DNA of 47,069 nucleotides from Burkholderiaceae bacterium (GCA_018780645.1 JADMJJ010000041.1:1-47069), one strand, 5' to 3'. Shown: positions 17,838 through 26,583, counted from the stretch's first letter. The notes: generated by a model from the letters alone, not told the origin. Program-made: numbers and translations.

Positions 17838-20800
17838 ATGCCTTCATCCAAGTCCACCTACGATCTGCGGTCCGGAGCACCGAGCCCCGTCGTCAAAGAA
17901 GAGCACATCGAGTACGGCTTCATCGGCAAGCTTCAGAACCTGAAGTACGAATATCGCGCAGACATCCGCGATCGCGCCGCACTGGAAAAAAACTTCCGCG
18001 AGAAGTTCGAAGCCCTCAACCGGGTCAGGCTGACCGAAGCCGAGTTCGCCAGGCTCTTGGATGAAATCGTCACCCCGGATGTCTTCACCGCTGCCAAGAC
18101 CCTGCGCAGCATCAATGCCTTCACCCGCGACGACGGCACGCCGCTGAACTACACCCTGGTGAACATCAAGGACTGGTGCAAGAACCACTTCGAGGTCATC
18201 CACCAGTTGCGCATCAACACCGACAACAGCCACCATCGCTACGACGTCATCCTGCTCATCAACGGCGTGCCCTGTGTGCAGATCGAGCTGAAAACCCTGG
18301 GCGTGAATCCACGCCGGGCCATGGAGCAGATCGTCGAGTACAAGCACGATCCGGGCAACGGCTACACCAAGACGCTGCTCTGCTTCATGCAGCTCTTCAT
18401 CGTCAGCAACCGCGACCGCACCTACTACTTCGCCAACAACAACGCCCGTCACTTCGCTTTCAATGCCGACGAGCGCTTCTTGCCCATCTACGAGTTCGCA
18501 GGCGAAGACAACCGCAAGATCACCCAGCTCGACGAGTTCGCTGAAGCCTTCCTGAAGAAGTGCGACCTCGGCCGCACCATCAGCCGCTACATGGTGCTGC
18601 TCGCGGGTGAGCAGAAGCTCATGATCATGCGGCCGTACCAGGTCTATGCCGTGCAGCACATCGTCCAGTGCATAGCCGAAGACAACGGCAACGGCTACAT
18701 CTGGCACACCACCGGCAGCGGCAAGACGCTCACCTCCTTCAAGGCCGCCACGCTGCTGAAGGAAAACGAGCACATTCACAAGTGTGTGTTCGTCGTGGAC
18801 CGCAAAGACCTCGACCGCCAGACGCGGGAGGAATTCAACAAGTTCCAGGAAGGCTGTGTCGAAGAAAACACCAACACCGCCGCACTTGTGCGCCGCCTGC
18901 TTTCAGAGGACTACGCCGACAAGGTCATCGTCACCACCATCCAGAAGCTGGGCCTTGCGCTGGACGACAACAGCAAGCGCAACAAGCAGCGCAGCAAGAA
19001 TGGCCAGACCACCTACAAGGAACAGCTCGAAGCACTGAAAGACAAACGCATCGTCTTCATCTTCGACGAATGCCACCGCTCGCAGTTTGGCGACAACCAC
19101 AAGGCCATCAAAGCGTTCTTCCCCAAGGCGCAGCTCTTCGGCTTTACCGGCACGCCCATCTTCGAGGCCAATGCTACCTTGCAGAAGATCGAGGACACCC
19201 AAGCCTCCATGCGAACCACGGCGGACCTCTTCCAGAAGCAGCTCCACGCCTACACCATCACCCACGCCATCGAGGACGGCAACGTCCTGCGCTTTCACGT
19301 CGATTACTTCAAGCCAAAAGAGGAAAAAGGCAAGAAGCCGCCCAAGCCCGGCGAAGCCATCGCCAAGAAGGCCGTCATCGAAGCCATCCTCGCCAAGCAC
19401 GATGCCGCCACCGGCGGACGCCGCTTCAACGCCATCCTCGCCACCGCGTCTATCAACGACGCCATCGAATACCACGCGCTGTTCAAGACCATGCAGGCGG
19501 ACAAACTGGCCGCCGACCCCGACTTCAAGCCACTGAACATCGCCTGCGTCTTCTCCCCGCCTGCCGAGGGCGACCCGGATGTGAAGCAGATCCAGGAAGA
19601 CTTGCCGCAAGAGCAGGCGGACAACGAAGAAGACCCCGAGGGCAAGAAAGCCGCACTCAAGGCCATCCTTGCCGACTACAACGCCCGCTACAGCACCAAC
19701 CACCGCTTGAGCGAGTTCGACCTCTACTACCAGGATGTGCAAAAGCGCATCAAAGACCAGCAGTGGCCCAATGCAGACTACCCGGCCGCGCAGAAGATCG
19801 ACATCACCATCGTGGTGGACATGCTGCTCACCGGCTTCGACTCCAAGTTCCTGAACACGCTCTACGTGGACAAGAACCTCAAGCACCACGGCTTGATTCA
19901 GGCCTTCTCCCGCACCAACCGCGTGCTCAACGGCGCCAAGCCCTATGGCAACATCCTGGACTTCCGCCAGCAGCAAGACGCAGTCGATGCCGCCATTGCC
20001 CTCTTCTCCGGCGAGAAAACCGGCGAGGAGGCCCGGGAAATCTGGCTGGTGGACAAGGCCCCCGTCGTCATCCAGAAGCTGGAGACCGCTGTGCAGAAGC
20101 TCGGCGATTTCATGAAGTCCCAGGGCCTGGCCTGCGCGCCATCCGCCGTGGCCAACCTGAAAGGCGACGCGGCCCGCGCCGCCTTTGTCACCCACTTCAA
20201 GGAAGTGCAGCGGCTCAAGACCCAGCTGGACCAATACACCGACCTCACCGGGGACAACAGAGCCACCATCGAGCAGGTGCTGCCCGATGAAAGCCTGCGC
20301 GGTTTCAAAGGCCAATATCTGCAAACTGCCAAAGAGCTCAGGGCGCAGCAGGGCAAGGGCGGCAAAGCTGCTGACGGACCTGGCGGCGACGTCCCCGTAG
20401 ACCAACTCGACTTCGAGTTCGTCCTCTTCGCCTCCGCCGTCATCGACTACGACTACATCATGGGCCTCATCGCCAAGTTCTCGGCCAAGGGGTCGGGCAA
20501 GGCCAAGATGACCCGCGAGGAACTCATCGGCCTCATCAGCGCCGATGCCAAGTTCATGAATGAGCGCGACGACATTGCCGAATACATCGGCACGCTGAAG
20601 GCTGGCGAGGGTCTCAGTGAGGCCGCCATCCGCGACGGCTACACCCGCTTCAAGGCCGAGAAGAACGCCAGGGAACTCGCCGCCATCGCCACACGGCACG
20701 GCCTCGCCACCGCCGCCCTTCAAAGCTTCGTGGACGGCATCCTCGACCGCATGATTTTCGATGGCGAGCAGCTCAGCGATCTCATGGCCCCGCTCGACCT

Positions 20801-20915
20801 CGGCTGGAAAGCCCGCACCCAGGCCGAACTCGCCCTGATGGAAGACCTGCACCCCCTCCTCACCAAACGCGCCGGTGGCCGCGACATCTCGGGACTCAGC
20901 GCCTATGAACAGTAA
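17838..20915 (+). CDS. hsdR: Type I restriction endonuclease subunit R (HsdR)
   Basis: HsdR is the DNA translocase and nuclease of a type I restriction system. From MPSSKSTYDL it has 1025 residues, typical length. The N-terminal nuclease domain has Asp136 (HRYDVILLING) and Glu150-x-Lys152 (IELKTLG), a PD-(D/E)xK site. The SF2 helicase motor follows: Walker A TTGSGKT (291-297), DECH (410-413), TGTP (437-440) and the later LLTGFDSKFLNTLYVDK and QAFSRTNR motifs. It opens the defence operon, and its stop overlaps hsdS by 11 bp. Being first, before hsdS and hsdM, is unusual, since hsdM commonly comes early. No convincing promoter was found in the 158 bp upstream. Confidence 0.96.
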   Translation: MPSSKSTYDLRSGAPSPVVKEEHIEYGFIGKLQNLKYEYRADIRDRAALEKNFREKFEALNRVRLTEAEFARLLDEIVTPDVFTAAKTLRSINAFTRDDGTPLNYTLVNIKDWCKNHFEVIHQLRINTDNSHHRYDVILLINGVPCVQIELKTLGVNPRRAMEQIVEYKHDPGNGYTKTLLCFMQLFIVSNRDRTYYFANNNARHFAFNADERFLPIYEFAGEDNRKITQLDEFAEAFLKKCDLGRTISRYMVLLAGEQKLMIMRPYQVYAVQHIVQCIAEDNGNGYIWHTTGSGKTLTSFKAATLLKENEHIHKCVFVVDRKDLDRQTREEFNKFQEGCVEENTNTAALVRRLLSEDYADKVIVTTIQKLGLALDDNSKRNKQRSKNGQTTYKEQLEALKDKRIVFIFDECHRSQFGDNHKAIKAFFPKAQLFGFTGTPIFEANATLQKIEDTQASMRTTADLFQKQLHAYTITHAIEDGNVLRFHVDYFKPKEEKGKKPPKPGEAIAKKAVIEAILAKHDAATGGRRFNAILATASINDAIEYHALFKTMQADKLAADPDFKPLNIACVFSPPAEGDPDVKQIQEDLPQEQADNEEDPEGKKAALKAILADYNARYSTNHRLSEFDLYYQDVQKRIKDQQWPNADYPAAQKIDITIVVDMLLTGFDSKFLNTLYVDKNLKHHGLIQAFSRTNRVLNGAKPYGNILDFRQQQDAVDAAIALFSGEKTGEEAREIWLVDKAPVVIQKLETAVQKLGDFMKSQGLACAPSAVANLKGDAARAAFVTHFKEVQRLKTQLDQYTDLTGDNRATIEQVLPDESLRGFKGQYLQTAKELRAQQGKGGKAADGPGGDVPVDQLDFEFVLFASAVIDYDYIMGLIAKFSAKGSGKAKMTREELIGLISADAKFMNERDDIAEYIGTLKAGEGLSEAAIRDGYTRFKAEKNARELAAIATRHGLATAALQSFVDGILDRMIFDGEQLSDLMAPLDLGWKARTQAELALMEDLHPLLTKRAGGRDISGLSAYEQ

Positions 20916-22179
20916 GACGAAGACCTCGGCGATAAAGGAAGAAGCAACGCCCGCGGTGGTGCCGAGGCTTCGGTTTCCGGAGTTTCGGCGGGCGAAGGGG
21001 TGGAAGGAAGTGGCCTTGGGAGAGATCGCTGACGTCAAACTTGGCAAGATGCTCGACAAACAAAAGCACACAACGGGGCTTCTTCTTCCATACCTCAACA
21101 ATATCTCGGTGCGCTGGAATGAAGTGGACACCTCAAACCTGCCGCAGATGTATTTCGACGACGACGAACTGGATCGCTTCGGATTGAGGGCCGGAGATGT
21201 CGTTGTCTGCGAGGGCGGAGAGCCTGGACGTTCAGCCGTCTGGGACGGTCGCTTGCCAGACCTCAAGTTTCAGAAGGCTATTCACCGGGTTCGGTTCAAA
21301 ATACCGTTCCAGCCCCGCTTGCTCGTCCTTCACCTTGAAAATCTGGCAGGCACAACGCGATTCGAAAAACTATTCACCGGCGGCGGTATCAAGCACCTCA
21401 CCGGCGAGACTTTTGCCCGACTCAAAATCCCCCTGATACCCTGCGGCGAACAACAAAAAATCGCCGAGTGCTTGAGTTCCGTGGACGAATTGATGGCCGC
21501 GCAAGTGCGAAAAGTGGATGTCCTGAAGACACATAAGAAAGGGCTGATGCAGCAGCTTTTCCCCAGCGAAGGAGTAACTCAACCGCGTCTCCGCTTCCCT
21601 GAGTTCCAAAAGGCAGGGGAGTGGGTAAAGATGACATTTGGCCAAGCCGCGACATTCTACAATGGTCGAGCCTACAAGCAGGAAGAACTGCTCGAATCTG
21701 GGAAATACCCAGTTCTTCGCGTCGGCAACTTCTTCACCAGCAACACGTGGTATTACTCAGACCTTGAGCTGGATGAAACGAAGTATTGTGGCAGTGGTGA
21801 TTTGCTCTACGCATGGTCAGCGTCCTTCGGACCTCGGGTTTGGCGCGGCGAAAAATCTATTTATCACTACCACATTTGGAAAGTCGTTGAGCAGCCTGGA
21901 ATCGACAGGCAGTTCCTCTTCATGGCACTTGAAAATGAAACTGAAAACATGAAGGCCAAGACCACAAACGGGCTTGGCATCATGCATATTACAAAGGGGG
22001 CAATCGAGAGCTGGGAAAGCAGCTTCCCGACGATGGCCGAACAGAGAAAAATTTCAGACTGCCTTACGAGCCTCGACAACACGATCATCGCTGAAATCGA
22101 AAAGCTCGATACCCTCAAGACTCAAAAGGATGGTCTGATGCAGCAGCTATTCCCATCCTCTGATGCCATCCAATTATGA
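20905..22179 (+). CDS. hsdS: Type I restriction-modification specificity subunit S (HsdS)
   Basis: HsdS recognises the bipartite DNA target and scaffolds HsdM and HsdR. The start MNSKTKTSAIKE lies inside the hsdR end. The 424-residue product has two target-recognition domains, each opened by the repeated PRLRFPEF (20-27 and 227-234) and closed by a conserved helix ending in GLMQQLFP (near 213-220 and again at the C-terminus). The two-fold repeat is complete, so this should be a full-length functional S subunit. The second half is visibly less GC-rich than flanking genes. Its stop overlaps the next ATG (ATGA at 22176). The recognition sequence cannot be read from sequence alone. Confidence 0.94.
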   Translation: MNSKTKTSAIKEEATPAVVPRLRFPEFRRAKGWKEVALGEIADVKLGKMLDKQKHTTGLLLPYLNNISVRWNEVDTSNLPQMYFDDDELDRFGLRAGDVVVCEGGEPGRSAVWDGRLPDLKFQKAIHRVRFKIPFQPRLLVLHLENLAGTTRFEKLFTGGGIKHLTGETFARLKIPLIPCGEQQKIAECLSSVDELMAAQVRKVDVLKTHKKGLMQQLFPSEGVTQPRLRFPEFQKAGEWVKMTFGQAATFYNGRAYKQEELLESGKYPVLRVGNFFTSNTWYYSDLELDETKYCGSGDLLYAWSASFGPRVWRGEKSIYHYHIWKVVEQPGIDRQFLFMALENETENMKAKTTNGLGIMHITKGAIESWESSFPTMAEQRKISDCLTSLDNTIIAEIEKLDTLKTQKDGLMQQLFPSSDAIQL

Positions 22180-23396
22180 GCAAGGCAGCAACCATCGCCA
22201 AATTCAGGTCACTTGAATCCCTTGCGAGAAAGTTCCGCAGGGATTTGAAGGGAGTTATAAAACGCAAGAAGACTGCCAATCGGAAGGGCACCACACCGGT
22301 TTCAGGAAGTGATTTCGTTCTGGTTTTCGCGCACAATGGCGTGGGGAAAACTCGCCTATCGATGGAATTTAAAGATCTCGGCAAACAGGAAGAGAAACGG
22401 GATACTCTATATTTCAATGCCTTTACTGAAGACCTCTTTGATTGGGACAATGACCTCAACGAGGACCGGGAACGAAAAATTAAGTTTAAAGCTCAGTCTC
22501 GCTTCTTTGATGGCCTTGACGGAATGGGTATTGAAGACCTCATCCGGCCACTTCTTCATCAGCACGTTGATTTTGATTTCAGAATTGACTACGCTGCGGC
22601 GGAGATACGCTTTTATCGTGATGTGACAGTAGCTGGAAATCGCAGGCGGCTTGAGGACATAAAAATATCCCGAGGCGAGGAAAATATTTTTATCTGGTGC
22701 TTTTTTTTAGCCATTCTTCAGCTCGCCATCGAGGCCGAAAAGGGAGCGCCGTACGATTGGGTAAAGTATGTTTACATCGACGACCCAATTTCTTCGCTGG
22801 ATGAACAAAACACAATTGCCGTTGCGGCTGGGCTCGGTGCATTGCTAAAGAATGAAACCAACAAGCTGAAGGTCGTAATCTCTACGCACCATGGTTTGTT
22901 TTTCAACGTGATGTTCAATGAACTCACAGGCAAGAGAGCCCCTGGGGGCAAAGACAATATCAAGAAGAAGGCATACATTCTGCATCGGTTGAACGAGGCG
23001 CAGACATACGCTCTCGAAGATACAGGCGAATCACCATTCCTGCATCATGTCGCTGCCTTGGACGAGCTGCAAGCGGTAGCGAAATCTGGACGGATTTCAC
23101 AATATCACTTCAACTCGCTCCGAAGTATTCTTGAAAAGACCGCCATTTTCTTTGGCCGACAACACATCTCTACATGTTTTGACGGGCATGCCAAAAAGGC
23201 CCTCTATGCGCGCTTTTTGAATGTCAGAAGTCACGCAAAGTACTCGGTTTTCGAATCTGAATCGATCACTTCCACAGACAAGAAGATGTTCCGTGAGATT
23301 CTTAACGTCTTCCTGGATCGCTATTCGTTTCGCCTGGCAGTGGCAGGCTCATCCATCGCACCTGCATCCCACCCAGCACCACCGCCGAAGTCATGA
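22176..23396 (+). CDS. PrrC-like ABC-type ATPase, putative anticodon nuclease
   Basis: The 406-residue protein has an ABC/SMC-type ATPase core: Walker A FAHNGVGKT (51-59), a signature-like ISRGEEN (164-170), Walker B with D-loop VYIDDPISSLD (199-209) and a switch histidine in STHHG. Its C-terminus has Arg316-x3-Glu320 (LRSILE) and His353 (RSHAKY), almost the positions of the catalytic Arg320, Glu324 and His356 known for E. coli PrrC. Arg346-x6-His353 also fits a HEPN motif. PrrC (396 aa) is a tRNA anticodon nuclease kept latent by its type I restriction partner. Here the gene overlaps hsdS and the rhuM remnant by ATGA. A T8 run lies at 22701-22708. AT-rich composition suggests transfer. Nuclease function and tRNA target are inferred. 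Confidence 0.7.
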   Translation: MSKAATIAKFRSLESLARKFRRDLKGVIKRKKTANRKGTTPVSGSDFVLVFAHNGVGKTRLSMEFKDLGKQEEKRDTLYFNAFTEDLFDWDNDLNEDRERKIKFKAQSRFFDGLDGMGIEDLIRPLLHQHVDFDFRIDYAAAEIRFYRDVTVAGNRRRLEDIKISRGEENIFIWCFFLAILQLAIEAEKGAPYDWVKYVYIDDPISSLDEQNTIAVAAGLGALLKNETNKLKVVISTHHGLFFNVMFNELTGKRAPGGKDNIKKKAYILHRLNEAQTYALEDTGESPFLHHVAALDELQAVAKSGRISQYHFNSLRSILEKTAIFFGRQHISTCFDGHAKKALYARFLNVRSHAKYSVFESESITSTDKKMFREILNVFLDRYSFRLAVAGSSIAPASHPAPPPKS

Positions 23397-23662
23397 ACGA
23401 CCTGATTCTCTACACCACGGAAGACGGGCGCAGCCAGATCAAGCTGCGGGCGCAGGAGCAGACCGTCTGGCTGACGCAGTTGGAGATGGCGGAACTCTTT
23501 GATGCCACCAAGCAGAACATCTCCCTGCACCTGAAGAACGTCTTCGAGGACGGGGAGCTGGACGCGGCGGCAACGGTCAAGGAATCCTTGACAGTTCAAG
23601 TTGAACCAGGCCGCGTGCCCACTACCGAGATGTGCTCGGTAGGTCAGAAGGGGCAGCCATGA
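23393..23662 (+). pseudogene. Truncated RhuM-family protein
   Basis: The first roughly 66 residues (LILYTTEDGRSQIKLR, TVWLTQLEMAELF, KQNISLHLKNVFEDGELD) match the start of the RhuM virulence/defence-associated family, whose members are usually above 300 residues and often sit in restriction-modification operons. After VKESLTVQ the similarity ends, and the frame closes at 89 residues with unrelated sequence. The ATG overlaps the previous stop, so translation coupling is intact. The frame ends just past a perfect hairpin (23622-23642). It is probably a deletion remnant; a functional N-terminal fragment cannot be excluded. Confidence 0.7.
23622..23642. repeat. Perfect hairpin at the rhuM breakpoint
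   Basis: CTACCGAG (23622-23629), ATGTG loop, CTCGGTAG (23635-23642): an 8-bp perfect inverted repeat without a T-tract. It lies where RhuM similarity has been lost, so it may mark a recombination or mobile-element scar, or be an mRNA structure in the operon. I did not notice a second copy in the window. Confidence 0.5.
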
Positions 23663-23793
23663 TTGGGCGGGGTAAGTGGCGGGCAGGCCATCGATTTGCT
23701 ACACGCTGTGTGGCAAATGCAGTCGTCGCGCCTCTTGCCGCAAACACCGATGAGTTTGCAGGGGGTCAAGCGTGCCGGCGAGGTGAGCCATGA
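23659..23793 (+). CDS. Possible 44-residue ORF, uncertain
   Basis: An ATG at 23659, overlapping the end of the rhuM remnant, opens a 44-codon frame (MIGRGKWRAGHRF...CRRGEP). Its stop overlaps the ATG of the DUF1016 gene (ATGA at 23790). The spacing would keep translational coupling across the damaged segment, but I recognise no family and composition is not decisive. It may be chance. Confidence 0.25.
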   Translation: MIGRGKWRAGHRFATRCVANAVVAPLAANTDEFAGGQACRRGEP

Positions 23794-24884
23794 CACCCAA
23801 AAAACAAAAGCAAGCAGGCGGTGTCCGTGCGGCCAAGGCCACCCCAGCCGATGGCTTCGCCCCCTTGCTGGGCGCCCTGCGTCAGCTCATTGCCGATTCG
23901 CGACAGCAGGCGTTGCGGGCGGTGGATGTGGTGCAGGTGCAGACCTATTGGCAGGTCGGGCGGCACATCGTGGAGTTCGAACAGGGCGGGGCGCAGCGGG
24001 CTGCCTACGGGCAACGTTTGCTGCCGCAGCTGGGGCAGGCGCTGTCGGCAGAGTTTGGGCGGGGCTTCGATGCCACCAACCTGCGCCACATGCGGGGGTT
24101 TTACCAAGCCTTTCCGATTCGCGACGCACTGCGTCGCGAATTGAGTTGGACGCACTACCGCTTGCTGCTGCGGGTGGACAGCGCCGAGGCGCGGCAGTGG
24201 TACGTGCAGGAAGCAGCCGCCCAGAACTGGAGCACACGGGCGCTGGAGCGGCAGATCGGCAGCTTGTATTACGAACGCCTGCTGCTGAGTCAGGACAAGG
24301 CCGCAGTGAGCACCCAAGCGCAGGCGAACCTGGCTGCGCTGAAAGACTCACCACGCGCTTTCGTGCGTGACCCGGTGATGCTGGAGTTTCTGGGGCTGCC
24401 CGGCACGGGCCGCATGCTGGAAGCCACGCTGGAGGCGGCGCTGATGGACAAGCTGCAGCAGTTCCTGATGGAGCTGGGCAAGGGCTTTGCCTTCGTGGCC
24501 CGGCAGCAGCGCATCAGCACCGAGACGCATGACTTCTACATCGATCTGGTGTTCTACAACTACCTGCTCAAGTGCTTTGTGTTGATCGACCTGAAAACCG
24601 GGCCGCTCACGCATCAGGACGTGGGGCAGATGGACATGTATGTGCGCATGTACGACGAGCTGCGCCGGGGCGAGGGTGACAACCCCACGGTAGGCATCTT
24701 GCTATGCGGCAGCAAGGACAAATCGATAGCGCGCTACTCCGTGCTCAACGGCAGCGAGCAACTGTTTGCCAGCAAGTACCGCCTGATCCTTCCCAGCGAG
24801 GAAGAGCTGCGGCTGGAACTGCAGCGCGACCGCGAAGACATTGAAACCCAGCAAGACCTGGGCAAAGAAGAACACACACCATGA
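23790..24884 (+). CDS. PDDEXK nuclease domain protein, YhcG/DUF1016 family
   Basis: The 364-residue protein has the N-terminal DUF1016 helical domain (VQTYWQVGRHIVEFEQGG, then FDATNLRHMRGFYQAFP and LSWTHYRLLLRV). The C-terminal nuclease-like domain has Asp252 in FYIDLVFYN, Asp267-x-Lys269 in LIDLKTG, and Gln280-containing VGQMDMYVRMYD. These form a plausible PD-(D/E)xK site. The family is frequent in defence islands and mobile elements, with DNA nuclease or recombination roles proposed. It is translationally coupled to hsdM (ATGA at 24881). How it cooperates with the type I system is unknown. Confidence 0.85.
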   Translation: MTPKKQKQAGGVRAAKATPADGFAPLLGALRQLIADSRQQALRAVDVVQVQTYWQVGRHIVEFEQGGAQRAAYGQRLLPQLGQALSAEFGRGFDATNLRHMRGFYQAFPIRDALRRELSWTHYRLLLRVDSAEARQWYVQEAAAQNWSTRALERQIGSLYYERLLLSQDKAAVSTQAQANLAALKDSPRAFVRDPVMLEFLGLPGTGRMLEATLEAALMDKLQQFLMELGKGFAFVARQQRISTETHDFYIDLVFYNYLLKCFVLIDLKTGPLTHQDVGQMDMYVRMYDELRRGEGDNPTVGILLCGSKDKSIARYSVLNGSEQLFASKYRLILPSEEELRLELQRDREDIETQQDLGKEEHTP

Positions 24885-26494
24885 CCGAACAAAACCAGAA
24901 ACAACTGGGCAACACCCTGTGGAGTATCGCCGACCAACTGCGCGGGGCGATGGATGCGGACGACTTCCGCGACTACATGCTGTCCTTCCTCTTCCTGCGC
25001 TACCTGTCTGACAACTACGAGACGGCGGCGAAGAAGGAACTTGGCAAGGACTACCCCGATGTGGGTGGCGACGCGCGCAAGGTTCCGTTGGCACTCTGGT
25101 ATGCGAACAACGTGGACGACATCCCGGCGTTCGAGAAGCAGATGCGCCGCAAGGTCCACTACGTCATCCAGCCCGCGCACCTGTGGAATAGCATTGCCAA
25201 CCTGGCGCGCACCCAGAACGCGGACCTGTTGAACACGCTGCAAGCGGGCTTCAAGTACATCGAGACGGAATCCTTCGAGAGCACCTTCCAGGGCCTGTTC
25301 TCCGAGATCGATCTGAGTTCCCCCAAGCTCGGCAAAACCTACCCCGATCGCAACACCAAGCTCTGCACCATCATCCAGAAGATCGCCGAAGGGTTGGCAG
25401 AGTTCTCCACCAATATCGACGCGCTGGGCGATGCCTACGAGTACCTGATCGGCCAGTTTGCCGCCGGGTCAGGCAAGAAGGCGGGCGAGTTCTACACCCC
25501 GCAGCAGATTTCCGACATCCTCTCCGCCATCGTCACGCTAGACAGCCAGGAACCGAAAACCGGCACCAAGAAGCGCCTGGAAAGCGTGCTGGACTTTGCC
25601 TGTGGTTCAGGCTCGCTGTTGCTCAATGTGCGCAAGAAGGTAGCCAAGGCTGGCGGCACCATCGGCAAGATCCATGGCCAGGAAAAGAACATCACGACCT
25701 ACAATCTGGCGCGCATGAACATGCTGCTGCACGGCGTGAAGGACACGGAGTTCGAGATCTTCCACGGCGACACCCTGCTCAACGAGTGGGACATGATGCG
25801 CGAGCAGAACCCGGCCAAGAAGCCGAGCTTTGATGCCATCGTCGCCAACCCGCCCTTCAGCTACCGCTGGGAACCGACGGACGCGCTGGCCGACGACGTG
25901 CGCTTCAAGAGCCACGGCCTCGCGCCCAAGTCCGCCGCCGACTTCGCCTTCCTGCTGCACGGCTTTCACTACCTCAAAGACGAGGGCGTGATGGCCATCA
26001 TCCTGCCGCACGGCGTGCTGTTCCGGGGCGGGGCGGAAGAACGCATCCGCACCAAGCTGCTGAAGGACGGGCACATCGACACGGTGATCGGCCTGCCCGC
26101 CAATCTGTTCTATTCGACCGGCATACCCGTGTGCATCCTGGTGTTGAAGAAATGCAAGAAGCCGGACGACGTGTTGTTCATCAACGCGGCGGAGCACTTC
26201 GTCAAAGGCAAGCGCCAGAATCAGCTGACCGACGAGCACATCGCCAAGATCATCAAGACCTACCAGTTCCGTGAGGAAGAGGCACGCTACTCACGCCGAG
26301 TGGAGATGGCCGAGATCGAGAAGAACGATTTCAACCTGAACATCTCGCGCTATATCAGCACGGCGGTGAGCGAGGTGGAGATTGATCTGGATGAGACGCA
26401 CCAAGAGCTGGTGGCGATTGAAAAGGCGATTGCGGCAGCGAAGGACAAGCACAACGCTTTCCTGAGAGAACTGGGTTTGAAGCTGTTGCCATAG
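24881..26494 (+). CDS. hsdM: Type I restriction-modification methyltransferase subunit M (HsdM)
   Basis: HsdM methylates adenine N6 at the site recognised by HsdS. The 537-residue protein has the N-terminal helical domain (LGNTLWSIADQLRGAMDADDFRDYMLSF). The methylase core has the linker GEFYTPQQISDI, SAM motif I VLDFACGSGSLLL (236-248) and catalytic motif IV NPPF (323-326). Length and motifs are complete. It is the last gene of the operon, overlapping the DUF1016 gene by 4 bp. Placing M last and R first is unusual: restriction is transcribed before its protective methylase, so regulation is likely post-transcriptional or by other means. Confidence 0.95.
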   Translation: MTEQNQKQLGNTLWSIADQLRGAMDADDFRDYMLSFLFLRYLSDNYETAAKKELGKDYPDVGGDARKVPLALWYANNVDDIPAFEKQMRRKVHYVIQPAHLWNSIANLARTQNADLLNTLQAGFKYIETESFESTFQGLFSEIDLSSPKLGKTYPDRNTKLCTIIQKIAEGLAEFSTNIDALGDAYEYLIGQFAAGSGKKAGEFYTPQQISDILSAIVTLDSQEPKTGTKKRLESVLDFACGSGSLLLNVRKKVAKAGGTIGKIHGQEKNITTYNLARMNMLLHGVKDTEFEIFHGDTLLNEWDMMREQNPAKKPSFDAIVANPPFSYRWEPTDALADDVRFKSHGLAPKSAADFAFLLHGFHYLKDEGVMAIILPHGVLFRGGAEERIRTKLLKDGHIDTVIGLPANLFYSTGIPVCILVLKKCKKPDDVLFINAAEHFVKGKRQNQLTDEHIAKIIKTYQFREEEARYSRRVEMAEIEKNDFNLNISRYISTAVSEVEIDLDETHQELVAIEKAIAAAKDKHNAFLRELGLKLLP

Positions 26495-26504
26495 TGGTGA
26501 ACAA

Positions 26505-26522
26505 GTGCGCCATCCGGCGCAC
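26505..26522. terminator. Hairpin after hsdM, weak terminator candidate
   Basis: GTGCGCC-ATCC-GGCGCAC is a perfect 7-bp stem with a 4-nt loop starting 10 bp after the hsdM stop. No T-tract follows, so it could stabilise the 3' end or aid Rho-type termination between two convergent units. Confidence 0.35.
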
Positions 26523-26583
26523 GCTGGGGCGGCCGGCCGATGGATTGCACGCAGGGCTCCGGAAGCTGTGAGCCGGCACGGTC

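Noticed and set aside
18903-21266. Long minus-strand open frame (787 codons) opposite hsdR and hsdS
   Set aside because: It covers hsdR and part of hsdS with their complete conserved motifs on the other strand; the translation has no domain character.
26505-26522. Treating the hairpin after hsdM as an attachment site
   Set aside because: No tRNA, integrase or matching repeat at the other end of the island; it is just as well a 3'-end hairpin.
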